From positions 130,070,594 through 130,134,593 of the forward strand of contig NC_062218.1 in assembly GCF_902686445.1 (NCBI RefSeq): 64,000 nucleotides of DNA, in the 5' to 3' direction. Position numbers and translations under genes: made by a program. The stretch is from Sciurus carolinensis. Its lineage: Eukaryota; Chordata; Mammalia; Rodentia; Sciuridae. Under the pieces are notes generated by a model. That model was not told the origin of the DNA and made no database searches. It was given only the letters and a program-made list of their open reading frames with translations. Shown in pieces: positions 31,291-46,400 of the stretch. Each line of letters starts with the position of its first letter. Position 1 is the stretch's first letter.

Positions 31291-34200
31291 CTGAAATGAG
31301 AACCACAAATCACAGGGTCAGTGTGTGGCATGCTTTTAATGAGGAGCCAAGTCCTTTATTTTAATGTTAGGATGGCTCTTCTAGTACCCGGGAGTAGTAA
31401 CCAAGGCAGCTTTCCTCTACTGAGGTCTACTGCAGGCTGGGCAGGATGGATGGTGCCCACTTCCCATTGTCCTATTTCATTTTCGTGGTAATTCTGAATC
31501 CCCATTTTTACACACAAGGAAACTAAAGTTCAGAAAATTTAAAGGGCTGGCCCAAAGTAAGTTTTTAAGTGGTAGGTCCTGGACTGCAGCCCATACCTTT
31601 CCATGACACCAAACCACTCACTCTGCCTACAGGGGCCCTACCTGGCTTGGATCCTTATCTCACCAACTTCATTCCACACCATTTTTCCCATGTAGTCAAT
31701 CGAAAGTGATCTTCCTATGACTCTTTAACCCATTCTGTAGGCACATAGTACCACTTGATATTGCCTCCCTTGTTTATGGATTTGTTTAAGATTGTTTCTA
31801 TCTCTAGAAGGAGGAACCAAAGTATCACGGACAACATTGGTCCTGGTGCCTATTGTACCCCCAGTCTCCAAAACAGAGCCCAGCACATAATAGGTGCCTA
31901 GTAAATATTTGTTGAATGAATCAAAGTCTACCTTTAATTGATAAACCTTATTGGCACTAGCACTTCACATGTTTCTAATCCTCATCCAGACAGTAAGGCA
32001 AGGCTAATGAGTTCCACTTGGTAGTGGCAGAGCAAAATGAATGGGGTTTACAGTTAAATGAGTATGAATCCTTGTTCTAATTCTAAGTAACTGGGCAAGT
32101 CACTTAAGGTAAATGATATTTGGCTTCCTTTGGTTGTAAAAGAAGGGGCTGGGGGCTGGGGACATAGCTCAGCTGGTAGAGTGCTTGCTTTGTAAGCATA
32201 AGGCCCTGGGTTCAATCCCCAGCAGCGCAAAAAGAAAAAAAAAAAAAAGAAGGGGACGTCCTACTTTTGAGCTGTTGAGAATTTAAAGGGATTGAAGTGT
32301 TGATTTGTTCAACAAATTGGAGCTTTAAACTTACAGAAGAAATAGAGGCTGAGAGGTTTACTGGCTTGTCCAAGGTCACACCGCTGGGAAGTTTAGGAAC
32401 AGACTATGAATAAAACTAGCATTTTCAAGTGTGAGTAGCTCCAGGACAGGCCTCTGGCTGGCTCTACTGAAACTACCACTAGCCAAACTGCAAGGGAGAT
32501 ATGCTGAAACACTATCTGAATGCCAGGCTAGGATGCTGGGGCTTGTCTCAAGCCTGTACCTAAGTCTCAAGAGTTCTTCAAATTTGGGGCTGGGGTTGTG
32601 GCTCAGTGGTAGAGCACTTGCCTGGCATGTGTGAGGTCCTGGGTTCAATTCTCAGCACCACATATAAATAAATAAATAAATAAAATAAAGGTCTGTTGAC
32701 AATTAAAATACACTTAAAAAAAAGAGTTCTTCAAATTAAAGATTCATTTATAGTCAGAGTAGAGAAGACCAAGGATATTTTTTACTCCAACACTCTGTAT
32801 TCCTTCCACCTTTAGTTCATTTGGCTCAATGAGAAATGCAGAATCAACACCAAAGTCAAAGCAATCATTTCAGCAGATTTTCTGGCCTGGCACTCAATTT
32901 CCTCTTACATAAAATAGGGATTATGATACCCATTTGAGAAGGCTATGTTGTAGCACATTGTTTACAGTATACATTTCCCTTCAGAGAGGGAGGGATGGAA
33001 GCACAGTGGTGCTCCTGGCTTAGGACCTATCCTCTTCATATCACATGGTGCCATGACCTCCCTTCAGCATCCAATGTGAATCAGACAGGCTTTATTTTGA
33101 ATCAAGGCCTTGACCCATCATATAACTTTGAATATTGGTTGCCTATAACTATAAAGTCAGAGTAATAACCCCTTCCTCCCAAGGTTGTGAGGATAACCTG
33201 AGAGAATTTGATTTGCATGTGGCCTGCAATAGAACAGGGTTCAATGAATGCTAGTCACTTTCAAGAATATCATCACTCTATGTTCACCTGTTCCTTTCAA
33301 CACACTTATCACAATTTTTTTTTTTGGCGGGGTGGGTGTCCTGGGGACAGAACCTAGAACCTTACATTTGCTAGGCAAATATTCTACCACTACACCCCTA
33401 GCCCCACTTACCACAATTTTATTGGTTGTTCACTTGCTTAGTTTGTCTCCTCCCATCAGAATGTAAAGTTGTGAGAACAGGTATTGGGGTCTCTCTTGGC
33501 AACCATATGAGTATTCAATAATACTTGATTACCTAGTGAAAGAATCTAGTCCTATCTGGTAATAACCTGTAGAGGGAGCTCCTGTTGCAGAACTGATGTC
33601 AGTAAAGACGGGAGTCTTCAGACCAGTGGGAAAAAAACTCCCACACTTCCCTAGTCAGATTGCTACAGATCAGGAAAGGGTACTCTTAGGGTATCACAAA
33701 GGAAATCATCTATGCTTCTCCACTAAATCCTTCAGCTCAGCTGGTCCAAAGACCAGAGAGAAGTTGATGGAAGAAAAAATCAAGAGAGGAGACATTTTTT
33801 CCTGTTAACTGATTTATCTTCTGTTGACTAAGAAGAGATTACCAGGGCTCCACTTAAACTTGGTACTACCTGGCTTTGTTCTGACACAGAAAGCTTGAGC
33901 CCCTGCTGCAGACCCTTGAATTTCAAAGATGGTTACTCACTGGTTCTTGTGTTTGAAGCGCTGACGTGAGCTTGGTACTGTTCTATGGAGTTCAGCACTA
34001 TCTTACACGTCTTGCAGGGATAGCCCTTCCCAGCTGAAACACACATCAAAATCAAGATATTTAGTTATCCAATAAGAAACAATTGGGAGACTGCTGCTTT
34101 TCAGAGGGAGTGCAAATGCCCTTCTGGGTTGGGGGTGGGCGGAGTGGCCAAGATGAGAAGCCCAGAGGCCTCAGTGCTGAGGAGGCACACTGGGTGTTCA

Positions 34201-37200
34201 TGTGCTTCTAGGATTGGGAACCTTGTTTTCCTGTGTTGCCAGTTCCAGTAAAAAGCCTGCCTAAACTGTTGAGTAAATAAAAGAATGATAGAACAAAGAG
34301 GTGACATTTGGTGTTAACTATCTTTCCTACCTCGATTGGGCTAAGTGGCCTCATTAAGTGGGCCCTTCACTGGTGGACCTCCAGGAAGGTGCCACTCTCC
34401 TCAGGCTTGCAATAACAGTAATTAATGAGCATGTCTGTTATGAACACCCATCTGTCTACCTTGGGGTGCACAGACACCCTCACTATCAGGGTTGCTTCAG
34501 TGACAAGAGTGGCCTTCTGCTATATGGCCTCGTGGTGAGTGAGAAGTCAAGATATGAGACTTGACTCCGGTTCTATCTTTATGTGATTTGGCTAAATCTC
34601 CCTTCTCTAATGCTTAGCTTTTCCCAACTGCAAACCAATTACACCACAATTCGTAATCCTAGTATTTAGAATAAAATAGCTTCTATTTACCAAATGACTG
34701 ACATAGGCATACGTTTTATATAATGTTTGCTCTGCATAATGATCCTGTGAGAATTATAACTTATTTTATTTATTTATTTTATGAATTAATTTTATGAATT
34801 TATTTATTTTATTAATTAATTTATTGAATCCAGGAGCTTTACCACTTTAAAATTACCTTTTAATTTTTTTTTTTTTTTTTTTTTTGAGACAGGTCTCACT
34901 AAGTTGCTTAAAGTTTCACTAAGTCACAGAGGTAGCCTTGAACCTGTAATCCTCCTACCACAGCCTCCCAAGTCACCAGGATTAGAGGTGTGTGTCACCA
35001 TGCCTGGCATAACCGTCATTGTGAGGCAGAGTCACATGTTTAGGAGCACAGAGCTAGTTAAGTGGCAAACGTAGGTTTGGTTGATTACAAAGGTTTACTG
35101 ATTCTAGAATGTCAGGTGCTAACTGTGTAAGACAAGCAGCTGGACACAAACCTTGAAGGCCCCTTGTGGCTCTGACACCATCTGCCACCTTGAAGTCTCA
35201 GTTTTGGAGTGGGAACACAGCCCAGTTACCTAATCTGAGATTTGTTTTCCTCATGTATAAAAAGAGGGGTTTTTCTAAGACTCAAGTTCCTGATGGGTTT
35301 GATATTAGTACCAACTATATGAGGTTATTATGATGATTTAAATAAAAGCATCTGGCACATAGTAAGTGTTCAATAAATGTGATTTTTTTGGTGGGGAGGG
35401 GCAGGGGTACTGGGGATTGAACCCGGGTATGCTTTGCCACTGAGCTATATCCCCAGTTCTTTTTATTTTTTATTTTGAGACAGGGTCTCATTAAGTTGCT
35501 AAGGCTGGCCTTGGACTTGTGATCCTCCTGTCTCAGCCTTCTGAGTCACTGGGATTACAGGTGTGTGCCACCATGCCACGCCTAATTGTATGCTTTTGCC
35601 ATTGTTACTGTTTTACTCTTATGGGCTCTGGGAATCATGCTGGCAAAAAGGGAGAGGCAGAGGATATCTTGATTTTTTTTTTTTTTTAAGTTGTAGATGA
35701 ACACAATACCTTTTTTTTTTGCAGTACTGGGGATCGAACTCAGGGCCTTGTGCTTGCAAGGCAAGCACTCTACCAGCTGAGCTATCTCCCCAGCCCACAA
35801 TGTCTTTATTTAAAAAAATTCGTCGTTGTTGTAGATGGACACAATACCTTTATAATATTTATTGATTTTTTTTTATGTGATGCTGAGGATCCAACCCAAT
35901 GCCTCACATGTGCTAGGCAAGTGCTCCACTTGAGCCACAACTCCATCCCGAGAGGGTATCTTTTAAACAGCATTCCATGGCAGCTGAAGCTCTTGAGAAC
36001 ACTGACAATCTCCTTTACTCTAGTAGTTAACCAATGTTCCTAGTTACATTTGTTTCCTATATCTTCAGGTATTACCTGGAAGATATATTCCTTTAAAGTA
36101 TACAAGGAGAACACAACTGCAACCAGAATTCAAGGTCCTTTATAGTCAGTGTCATGTTTCACCACCATTAGGGAAAAGACAACATAAGGGATTAGCAGAC
36201 TAGCAGAACCACTCTTTCCTCAAGGTCAGGAGTGGGACCTGGGACTGGTGTGGTGTTGACAACCACCAACAGTTAAGAGACACTGGTACACAGATTACAA
36301 AGCCCACTCTGTTTTCTTTCTTTTATTTCCAGAGCCAGGAATGGAACCTAGGGACTGAAGCATACTAGGCAAGTGCTCTCTACCATTTAGCTACAATCTC
36401 AGTTCACAAAGCCCACTATTCCTCTATTAAGCATCAGACACCATACCAGAAACTTGTGTATTTAAGTCTTTGGATTTATATATCCTGCAAGTGAGATAGT
36501 TATCTCCATTTTTCAGAGCAGGAAGCACTCTCAAGGTTTAGGGGTTTATGGAGTCAGAGCAGAACTTGCCCTCTGGTATGACTGTGAAGCTCCTATTTTT
36601 ACCTTTACATCATAGGTCTCTGAACACTCTCTCCTATGACCCCTTGGAGCAACAAGATTTCAACATACTATTTGCTTATCTGTAAGTTACATTCAAATTA
36701 TCATTTGGGGCAACCGTAGAATTTATTAGAACTTCTAAAAAAGATTTGTCTAGTATATACATTAAATTAATTTCCAGCTGCATATTTTATATGTCCAGTA
36801 TTCTGGTTTACCTGTATGATTTTATGAAGCCTAAGTTGCTAGAGTCAATTTTTTTTTTTTTTTTTGGTATCAGTGATTGAACCCAGGGGCTCTTAACCCA
36901 CTGAACTATATCCCCAGCACTTTTTATTTTTTATTTTGAGACAGGGTCTGGTTAAGTTGCTTAGGGCCTTGTTAAATTGCTGAGGCTGGCTTTGAACTTG
37001 TGATCCTTCTGCCTCAGCCTCCTGAGCTGCTGGGATTAGAGGCATGTACCACCATGCCCGGCTATAGAACTGATTTTTAAACATATGGTTTATTTAAAAA
37101 AGCCTATAGCAGAAGAATGTCACTTGTCTCAAGTTGATGTAACTCTTCCATCCTCCTTCCTTCTCTACTGTTACTTTTATTTTCTCCTCCCTTTTACTGA

Positions 37201-40200
37201 TATACTTTCTTCTTCTTTTTTTTTTTTGTAGTTGTAGATGGACAGTATGCCTTAATTTTATTTATCTTTTTTAATGTGGTGCTAAGGATCAAATCCAGTG
37301 CCTCATACATGCTAGGCAAGTACACTGCCACTTAGCTACAGCCCCAGTCCGACATGCCTCTTTAAAGAGCTGTCTATACTTTTCTATACTTGTTTCTCCA
37401 TTTCCTTGTCTTTCAATCACTTTGTAACCTACCCCATTACATACAAAGGCACGTGAATAGTCTTTCTGAGGCCAGTAGTGGCTTCCATGTATCTTAATTT
37501 ATTTATCTTTTATTTTTATTTTTTGATTCATTGTACACAAATGGGTTACAACTTTTCATTTCTCTGGTTGTAAATGATGTAGAGTCACACCATTTGTGTA
37601 ATCACACATGTACATAGGATAATGATGTTTGTCTCTTTCTATTATCTTTCCTTCCCCTCTCCCCCCTCCCCCCCATGTAATTAATTTAATGGACAAAAAG
37701 AATGCTTATTAGGCCTCCTCATATCTGACAGAACTGGCAATTGCTCCTTTCTTCAAATTCTCCCAGACTTTGGCTTTTGACATTTAAATTTTCTCCTCTG
37801 GTTGTTCCTTCTCAGCATCTTTTTCCATCTTTTTTTTTTTTTTTTTTTTTTTTTGTGGGGCGTATGGGGGATTGAACTTAGGGGCACTCAACCACTGAGC
37901 CACATCCACATCCCCAGCCCTATTTTGTATTTTGAGACAGGGTCTCACTGAGTTGCTTAGTGCCTTGCTTTTGCTGAGCCTGGCTTTGAACTTGAGATTC
38001 GCCTGCCTCAGCCTCCTAAGCCACTGGGATTACATGTGTATGCCACTGTGCCTGGCTTCTTTTTCCATTTTTCTTCTCCCCCCAGCACTGGGGATGAAAC
38101 CCTCGGCCTTGTGCATACTAGGCAAGTACTCTGTATTGAGCTACATCCCCAGCTGTGCTATATCCTGGTGGACCTACCACTTAATACTGGCATCCTAAAG
38201 GGCTCTATTCTCCATCTTTTTTTTTCTTTCTCTCATTTTCTACTTTATTATTATGATTGAACTTGAAGTCCCATGAGTGCGAACAAGCACACACTTCCCA
38301 ACTGAGCTACAACCCAGTCCTTTTATTATTATTTTTTGCAGTGTTGGGAATTGAACTTGGGGCCTAATGCATGCTAGGCAAGTCCTCTACCACTAAGCTA
38401 CAACCTAGCCCTTTTTATTTTGAGACAGGATCTCACTAAGTTGCCCAGGCTGTTTTCAAACTTATAATCCTCCTATCTCGGCTTTTCAAGTAGCTGGGAT
38501 TATAGATATGTACCACCGCACTTGGTGATCTAAACCATTTTTAAGTGTACAGTTCAGTAGTGTCAAGCACACTCATGCTGTTGTATAAGTAATCTCTAAA
38601 ACTCTTTAGTCTTGTGAAAGTGAAGCTCTATACCTATTAAACAATTCTCTACTTTCCCCTGCCCCCTACCACTTGCTCCCACCATTCTATATACTTTTGT
38701 TCCTATGAGTCTGATTGCTCTAGATGCCTTACTTAAGTGAAATCAGAAGTATTTATCCTATTGTGACTGGTTTATTTCACTTAGCATAATGTCTTCAAGG
38801 TTCCTCCATGTTGTAGTCAGAACTTCCAAAGGGCTCAACCGTAGATTCTCAGTTCTTTTCTCTCTAAACTCTGTAAAGAGCTGGGCATGGTGGTACATGC
38901 CCATAATTCTAGTCACTTGGGTGGGAGGCTGGGAGGATTATAATTTTGAGAGTAGCCTCAACAACTTAGCGAGACCCTGTTTTAACATAAAAATTTTAAA
39001 AAGGGCTGGGGGAATGGCTGGATGGCAGGGGGCCTCTGGTCAATCCCTTGTACCAAAACAAAAGCAAACACCAAAAACAAACCATAAAAACAAACAAACA
39101 AAAAAAACCCAAACCCCCAAATGAAATAAAACAAAACCTCTATAAGGGATTTCATTTATTCCCTGACTTCTAATTACCATCTATTAGGCTAAAACAAATG
39201 ACATTACCAATAGTTTCTAAACTACAAAAATAGTGACTTCATGTGGTTCAACCTAATATAACGAGAACACAGATTTCTTTTTTTCTCTATCCTTTGGCCT
39301 CCAGATCTGTATATTCAACTGCCTCTTCAGTTTCTCTAGGCTGTCTCATAGGTCTTTTAAGCTCAAGTTGACAAAATCTAGTGATCTACCAATAGCTTAA
39401 GATTACATCTGGGCACCATCCTTGACTTCTTATTTTCCTTCATCTCCTGTTTTGATGGCCAAACCTTGGCAATTTTACTTTCTATGCACCTCTTGAATCT
39501 ATTTACCTCTGTCCATTCCGTTCACTCCTCCACTGTTACTTAGTTCAAGCTTCCATCTTCTCTAATATGAACTTCTACTAGGTTTTGGAGTTAGAGCTAC
39601 AGACCCATAAATGTTGTCACTTATCAATATCAAAGTCATACCAGCAGTATTACCTTGAATAAGTCACTGAGTTTCACCTTTATTTAAGTGGGAAATTCAT
39701 ACCTATTTATAGGAATGCCATAGGGATTAAATTATAATGCATATATTAGTATCGAAAAGAGACGTGAGGGCTGGGGTTGTGGCTCAGTGGTAGAGCATGT
39801 GCCTAGCATGTGGCACTGGGTTCTACCCTCAGCACATATAAAAATAAATAAATAAAATAAAGGTATTGTGTCCATTTATAACTAAATTTTTATTTTTAAA
39901 AAGAACATGACACCCATGTCCCTCTCTCTAGGTTTATTTTTGTTTACTGAAACAGATGTATTAATTTTTATACCTGCTGGGTAGGATAAGACTATTAACA
40001 ATATAATTCAATGAATGTATAAAAAATGTTCACATTTTAGTAATAGAGTCAACCTAGGATCACCATTTTCAAATAGGGAGTGAGCTTTAGAAACTCATGA
40101 AGTACTTTACAGTCCTAGATACTTAGTTCTTTTTAGCTGGGTATGGTGGTACACGACCATAATCCCAGCGACTTAAGAGTCTGAGGCAGGATTGCAAGTT

Positions 40201-43200
40201 CAAAGCCAGCCTCAGCAACTTAGTGTAGCCCTAAGCAACTTAGCAAGACTGTGTATCAAAATAAACTAAAAACTAAAAAAAAAAAAAAAAAAAGTTTGGG
40301 GATGTGGCCAGAGATTAAGCACCAATGGATTCAATCCCCAATTCCAAAAAACAAACAAACAACAACAATGAAAACCATTTTTTTAAAAAGGAAAATTCCA
40401 AGTCAAAAAACAATTCAAGAGTCAGGCACAGTGGTGCACACCTGTATTTCCAGGTACTTGGGAAGCAGAGGCAGGAGGATCGCAAGTTCAAGGCCAGCCT
40501 CAGCAATTTAGCAAGATCTTATATCAAAAAAAATTAAAAAGGGGTGGGAGCTGGGGATGTAGTTCAGTGGTAGAGCACTTGCCTAGCATGCATGAAGCCC
40601 CAGGTTCAATTCACAGTACCACAAAAAGAAAAAAAGAAAACAAAAACCAACTTAAGATCAAAACAAGCGGTTTTCCCTAAATAGCAGAAACTTTACATGG
40701 TGAAATGACTATTTTGTGGGTATAAATCAAACAATACAAATATAAAATCTATAACCAATTTACTTCAAAACATTCATACTGCACTAAATGAAGTGTCAAT
40801 GTCTTTAGAAAGGCCACAATATAAACACTGGCTATATTTACATCTTCCAGACTGAGTTTTCAGACAATTTATAATCTTTTATCTCTTCAAATCCAAGTTC
40901 TTTTGAAAATCTATAATATTGGAATGATGTGCATTAAATCCTTAAAGCACCGTTATCTGGGCTGACTGTCACGTGTATCTAGGGCTGATAATAAATTAAT
41001 TTTAGATTCTTTAATTATTTCATATAAGGGAAGAAGGAGAAGAAAAAGGAGGGGGAGGAAAAGGAGGAGGGAAAGAAACTTAGAAGGGAAAGAGAAAAAG
41101 AGGTCTTTCCCAAGTATTTTCCTCTGTGTATATTAAAACTTGAAATAATCAGCATAGGACTGTAGTTCAGTGGGATAGCCCTTGCCTAGTACGCACAAGG
41201 GCCTGAGTTCAATCCCCAGTATTGCAAAAAAACAAAAAATAAAAACAAAATATCAAATGGCATAAAATGAGCATTCCATTCATGGATAGATTTAAATTTT
41301 AATAAGCTATTCCTGAAGTTAGAAGAGACACCTTTTGCTTCAAATAAAAAACCCCAAAAGAGTCAGATTTAAGTTATAAAAAATTAAAACTAGGCCTTTG
41401 TGTAAGTTTAATATTCTTTACCTAGCAAGTCTCTCTAGCCTGGACGGACAACAGGATATTTATATTCTTTATATTGTAGGACTCTGGGAACCAGAGACTG
41501 TATTATGTAAATTGGGGTCAATATTTTCTATTGAAAACATTGATACTGTCAGGTGTGGTGGTGCATACCTATAAACCCAGACACTTGGAAGGCTGCAGCA
41601 GGAGGAATTGCAAGTTTGAGGCTGCCTTGGCACCTTAGCAAGACCCTGTATCAAAATAAAATAAAAGGCCTGGGGATATAGCTCAGATATAGGCACACCT
41701 AGGTTCAATTCAAAGTGCTGCTAAAAAAAGGAAGAAAAAAAAAAAGCCAAAAACCCCAATGTTACCTTTTTGTCACCAAAGATATAGAGTCCATTTTCAG
41801 TTTCCACACATTCATGAAGTAACTTTCTCAAGTTCTCTTAGTGCCTAAATATTTAGGGATAACAATTTGAATGAGGTCTCAAAAATAAGGCACAAAAATC
41901 TATATATTAGTAGTTATTTCAACAGAATTGTTAACTCTTCAGAAAGGTATCTTTAACTATAAAGAAGCTAAGACACTTTTTAATTTATAAAGCCAGTTTT
42001 TACCCATACACATAAATAAAATAAGCAGCTTCATATGAAATTAAACGAGGTCTTTCTGTTCTAGAGTGAAAATTCTACTATACAATAATTATTCTAAAAA
42101 TGTGTTAGTATGTTACAAAAAGTTGCTAAAATACATACTTTTGGGGGGGCAGTGCTAGGAATTAAAGCTAGGGTCTCCCCCTTCAGTCCATATCGATCTA
42201 AAAAATTAAACTGATTTTTGGTACTGGGGATTAAGCTTGGGGGCACTCTACTACTAAGCTATATCCTCAGTCCTTTTTTAATTTTGTACTTAGAGACGAT
42301 GTCTCAATAATGTGTCCAGGCTGGCCTCAAACTTGCAATCCTTCCTCAGTCTCCTAAATAGCTGGGATTACAGGTGTATTATCATAATACCAGGCTACAT
42401 TTTATTTTTAATTGACACAGAGTAATTGTACATAATTATGGTGTATACTGTGACATTTCAACACACATAGATCTGACCAGGGTAACTGACTTATCTATCA
42501 CCTCAGACAATTATTTCTTTGTGCTGAGAACATTCAAAACCTCTATTAGTTATTTTGAAATATGCAATTAATTATTGTTCATGATATTTATTGAAATATG
42601 GTATAGCATACTGAAAGTTATTCCTCCTATTCAACTGTATCTGCTTTTTCTTGTTGTTTGTTATTTTTCCTCTTCATTGTACTGGGGCTCAAACTCAGGG
42701 GTGCTTAACCACTGAGCTACATTCCAGACCCTTTTTTGTGGTGGGTGGTTACAAGGGATTGAACTCAAGGGTGCTTAACCACTGGGCTATGTCCCTAGCA
42801 GCACCCCACCCCCCTTTTTTAAAAATTTTGAGACAAGTTCTTGTTAAGTTGCTTAGGGCCTCTCCAAGTTGCTGAGGCTGGCTTTAAATGTGCAATCCTC
42901 CTGCCTTAACCTCCTGAGCTACTGGGATTAGAGGCATGTACCACTATGCCTCGCAATTTTTTTAAATTAAGATATTTCATGAATATTTTATTTACTTTGT
43001 GGGACTGAACTCAGGGCCTCATGCATGCTAGGCAGGCACTCTAATATTGAGCTACATCCGTAGCCCAGTTTTTAAAAATTTTGAGACAGGGTCTTACTAT
43101 GTTGTCTAGGCTGGCCTTGAGGTGGCAATCCTCCTGTCTCAGCCTCCTGGGTCACTGGAATTATAGGTGTGTGCCATCACACTCAGTTTATGTATTTTTT

Positions 43201-43454
43201 TGGTAACAGTCATTCCAATTGGGGCGAGATGACATGTCACTGTGATTTTGATTTGCATTTCCCTGAAGATTTGTGATGTTGAACTTTTCCAAATATTCAT
43301 TTACCATTTGTATATTCCCCTCCCTCTTTTTCTGGGCAGTACTAAGGATTGAACCCAGGGTCTTGAGCATGCTAGGCAGGCACTCTACCACTGAGCTACA
43401 TTGCCAGCCTGAATATCCCCTTTTGAGAAATGTTTATTCAGGTTGCTTCTTCCT

Positions 43455-43488
<34 letters not shown>

Positions 43489-46400
43489 GGTGCTGGGGAT
43501 TGAACCCAGGGCCTTGTGCTTGCAAGACAAGCACTCTACCAATTGAGCTATATCCCCAGCCCCGCTTCTTCCTTCTTTTTTATCTCTAGGTTTCTTTTTC
43601 TCTCTCATAATTAGATTGGTTTGTTTTTTGCTATTGAGTTGTCTGAATTCCTTACATATTCTGGATATGAAGAATATCTGCTGAGGGCTAGGGATATGGT
43701 TCAGTGGTAGAGTGCTTGCCAAGCATGAGTCAGGTCAAAAAAAAAAAAAAAAAAAGAATATCAGCTGAATGGTTTGCAAATATTTTCTCCCATTTTGCCC
43801 ATTCTGTTCTCTTCATCTGTGCCCCCACAGGGGATTGAACCCAGAGGCACATAACCACTAAGTTACAGCAGAAGTCATTTTTATTTTTATACAGGGTCTC
43901 ACTAAGTTGCTGAGGCTGGTCTTGAATTTGTGATTCTTCTGCCTTAGTCTCCCAGGTTGCTGGGAGTCACAACTTAGTGAGATCCTGCCTCACAATAAAA
44001 AAAAAAAAAGGTAATCCCTGGTACCAAAAAAATTAAAAAAAAATTTTTTTTTTTTTTGGCCTATGTTGCCCAGGTTGGCCTTGAACTCCTGGGCTCAAGT
44101 GACCCTCCCACTTTGGTCCCCTAAGTAGATGGGACTGCAGGTATACACTATGGCACCCAGCTTGTTTTGTTCTTTTTGGTTAAGATGGTTTTGGCTATTT
44201 GGTCTTTTGTTTCCATACAAATTTCAGGAGTATTTTTTCTAATTCTGTGAAGAATATCATTGACACCTAAAAAAAAAAAAAGATTTTTAGTTGTAGATAG
44301 ACACAAATCCTTTATTTTGTTTATTTAGGTTTTTTTAATGTGGTGCTAGGGATCGAACCCAGTGCCTCCTGAGTGCTAGGCAAGCATTCTACTACTGAGC
44401 CACAATCCCAGGCCTCATTGGCATTTTGATAGGAATTACACCAAACCTGTAAATCACTATGGGTAGTATAAACATTTTATATTTACATTAATTCTTCCAA
44501 TTCATGAACATGGGTTATCTTTCTATTTTTGTGCCATCTTCAATATCTTTTATTATAAAATTGTCATTGTAGGGCTGGGGTTGTGGCTCAGTGGTAGAGC
44601 GCTTGCCTCACATATGTGAGGCACTGGGTTTGATTCTCAGTACTGCATATAAATAAATGAATAAAATAAAGTTCCATCAGCATCTCAAAAAGTATTTTAA
44701 AAAATTGTCATTGCAGAGACTATTCACTTCCATTTATTCCTAGGTGTTTTAGTATTACTAATTTTTTGTAGCTATTGTGAATGATTTTTTTGTGTGTGAT
44801 ATTGGAGATTTAAACCAGAGCTGCTCTACCACTGGGCTACAACCCCAGCCCTTCTTATTTTATTTTGAGACAGGATCTTGTTAAGTTGCCCAGGCTCCAA
44901 CCTGTGATTCTTCTACCTCTGCCTCCTTAGTTGCCAGGATTTCAGATGTGAGTATGCTCAGCAATACTACCAATTTTTTGTATGTTGATTGTCAATCATG
45001 CAGTCTTACTGAATTTGTTTAACAGTTCTAATACACTGATTTTTAAAATATCTTATGAGTTCAATCAGCATGTATGATAAAAAGGATGTTGGGACTTAGT
45101 TCCTTTATCTGGTAAGTGTGTGACTGATGACATCTGTCATCCTTCCAAGTGGAAAGTTTGTTCCTTTTTTGGTGTTATTTTGTAGAAACGTCTCTCCTGG
45201 GATGTGTTCCCATAGATATAGATCACAAGGCCTCAAGACTGGTCCAGTCACTGGGATTACATGTGTATGCCCCTCCATTTGGCTAGTTTTAGTAATCATC
45301 ATCATCTTCTTCTTCTTCTTTTTTTTTTTTGTACCAATATCTCCTACTTAACATAACCAAACCAGAGTTGAGAGGCAAAGCTTTAATGTAGGGTTTAAAT
45401 TCTGCTGACATCAAGCAATCTTTCTCTTTCATGTGTAATAAGGAAAGAACTATTAGAACATGAGATTCTGCCCTAATCTGCTTAAGATCAGTATCTATGA
45501 AAAGCACTACCAAAAGACCAAAACCAACAATTAGTTAAAAACGACACAAACAAAAGTTAAATTTAAAAGAATTCAGCAATAATAAAAAATGTAGATGACC
45601 TTGGCAAAATAACCTTACCATAGGTCTAAGTGTCAAAATTGAAGTTTCCCAACTCTTGGGTGAATTGTAAACTCCCCCCCCCCAACACTGGGGATGGAAT
45701 CCAAGGCCTCAAGCTTGCAAGTGCTCTACCACTAAGCTATATACCCAGTCCTATGAATACTAAATCTTAACAGTTCTAAACGTTAGAAGCTTTCAAACTT
45801 ATGGATGAAAAGACATGATGTCTTAATTCTAGAGCAAGAATGAAAGTTATGGTTTAGTAATATGTACTTTTGCTGGGCACAGTAGCACATGCCTGTAATT
45901 CCAGTGGCCTGGGAGGTTGAGGCAGGAGGATAAAAAGTTCAAACCCAGCCTCAGTAACTTAGCAAAGTCCCGTCTCAAACAAAACTATCTAAATAAATAA
46001 ATAAAAAGGGCTGGGGATGTGACTCAGTGATTAAACTTCCCCGGGTTCAAGCCCCAGTACCAAAAAAAAAAAAAAAAAAAAAAAAAAGTAATAATATGCA
46101 GTTCCTTGTTTCCATTCATGCTGCTGGTGGTTGCAATAATGTGATCTGTTGGTTGGCATATGGCTAAACCTGGACTACACCAGAGAAGCAGAACTTTGTT
46201 TTTTCTCCAATTTTGGTTGACTTTCTGATAACATATAATGACCCAGAGTAACTGCCTCCACTTGCCACACCAGTATCTGAGATCACAAAATGACCTGAAG
46301 GATTTTATCATTTGAATCTTAGATGAACTGACACAGAAGAAATTCCACGCACTGGGTAGGTATGTGTTATACAGGAGTCCTGTTGCTGCTGCTACAGTCT

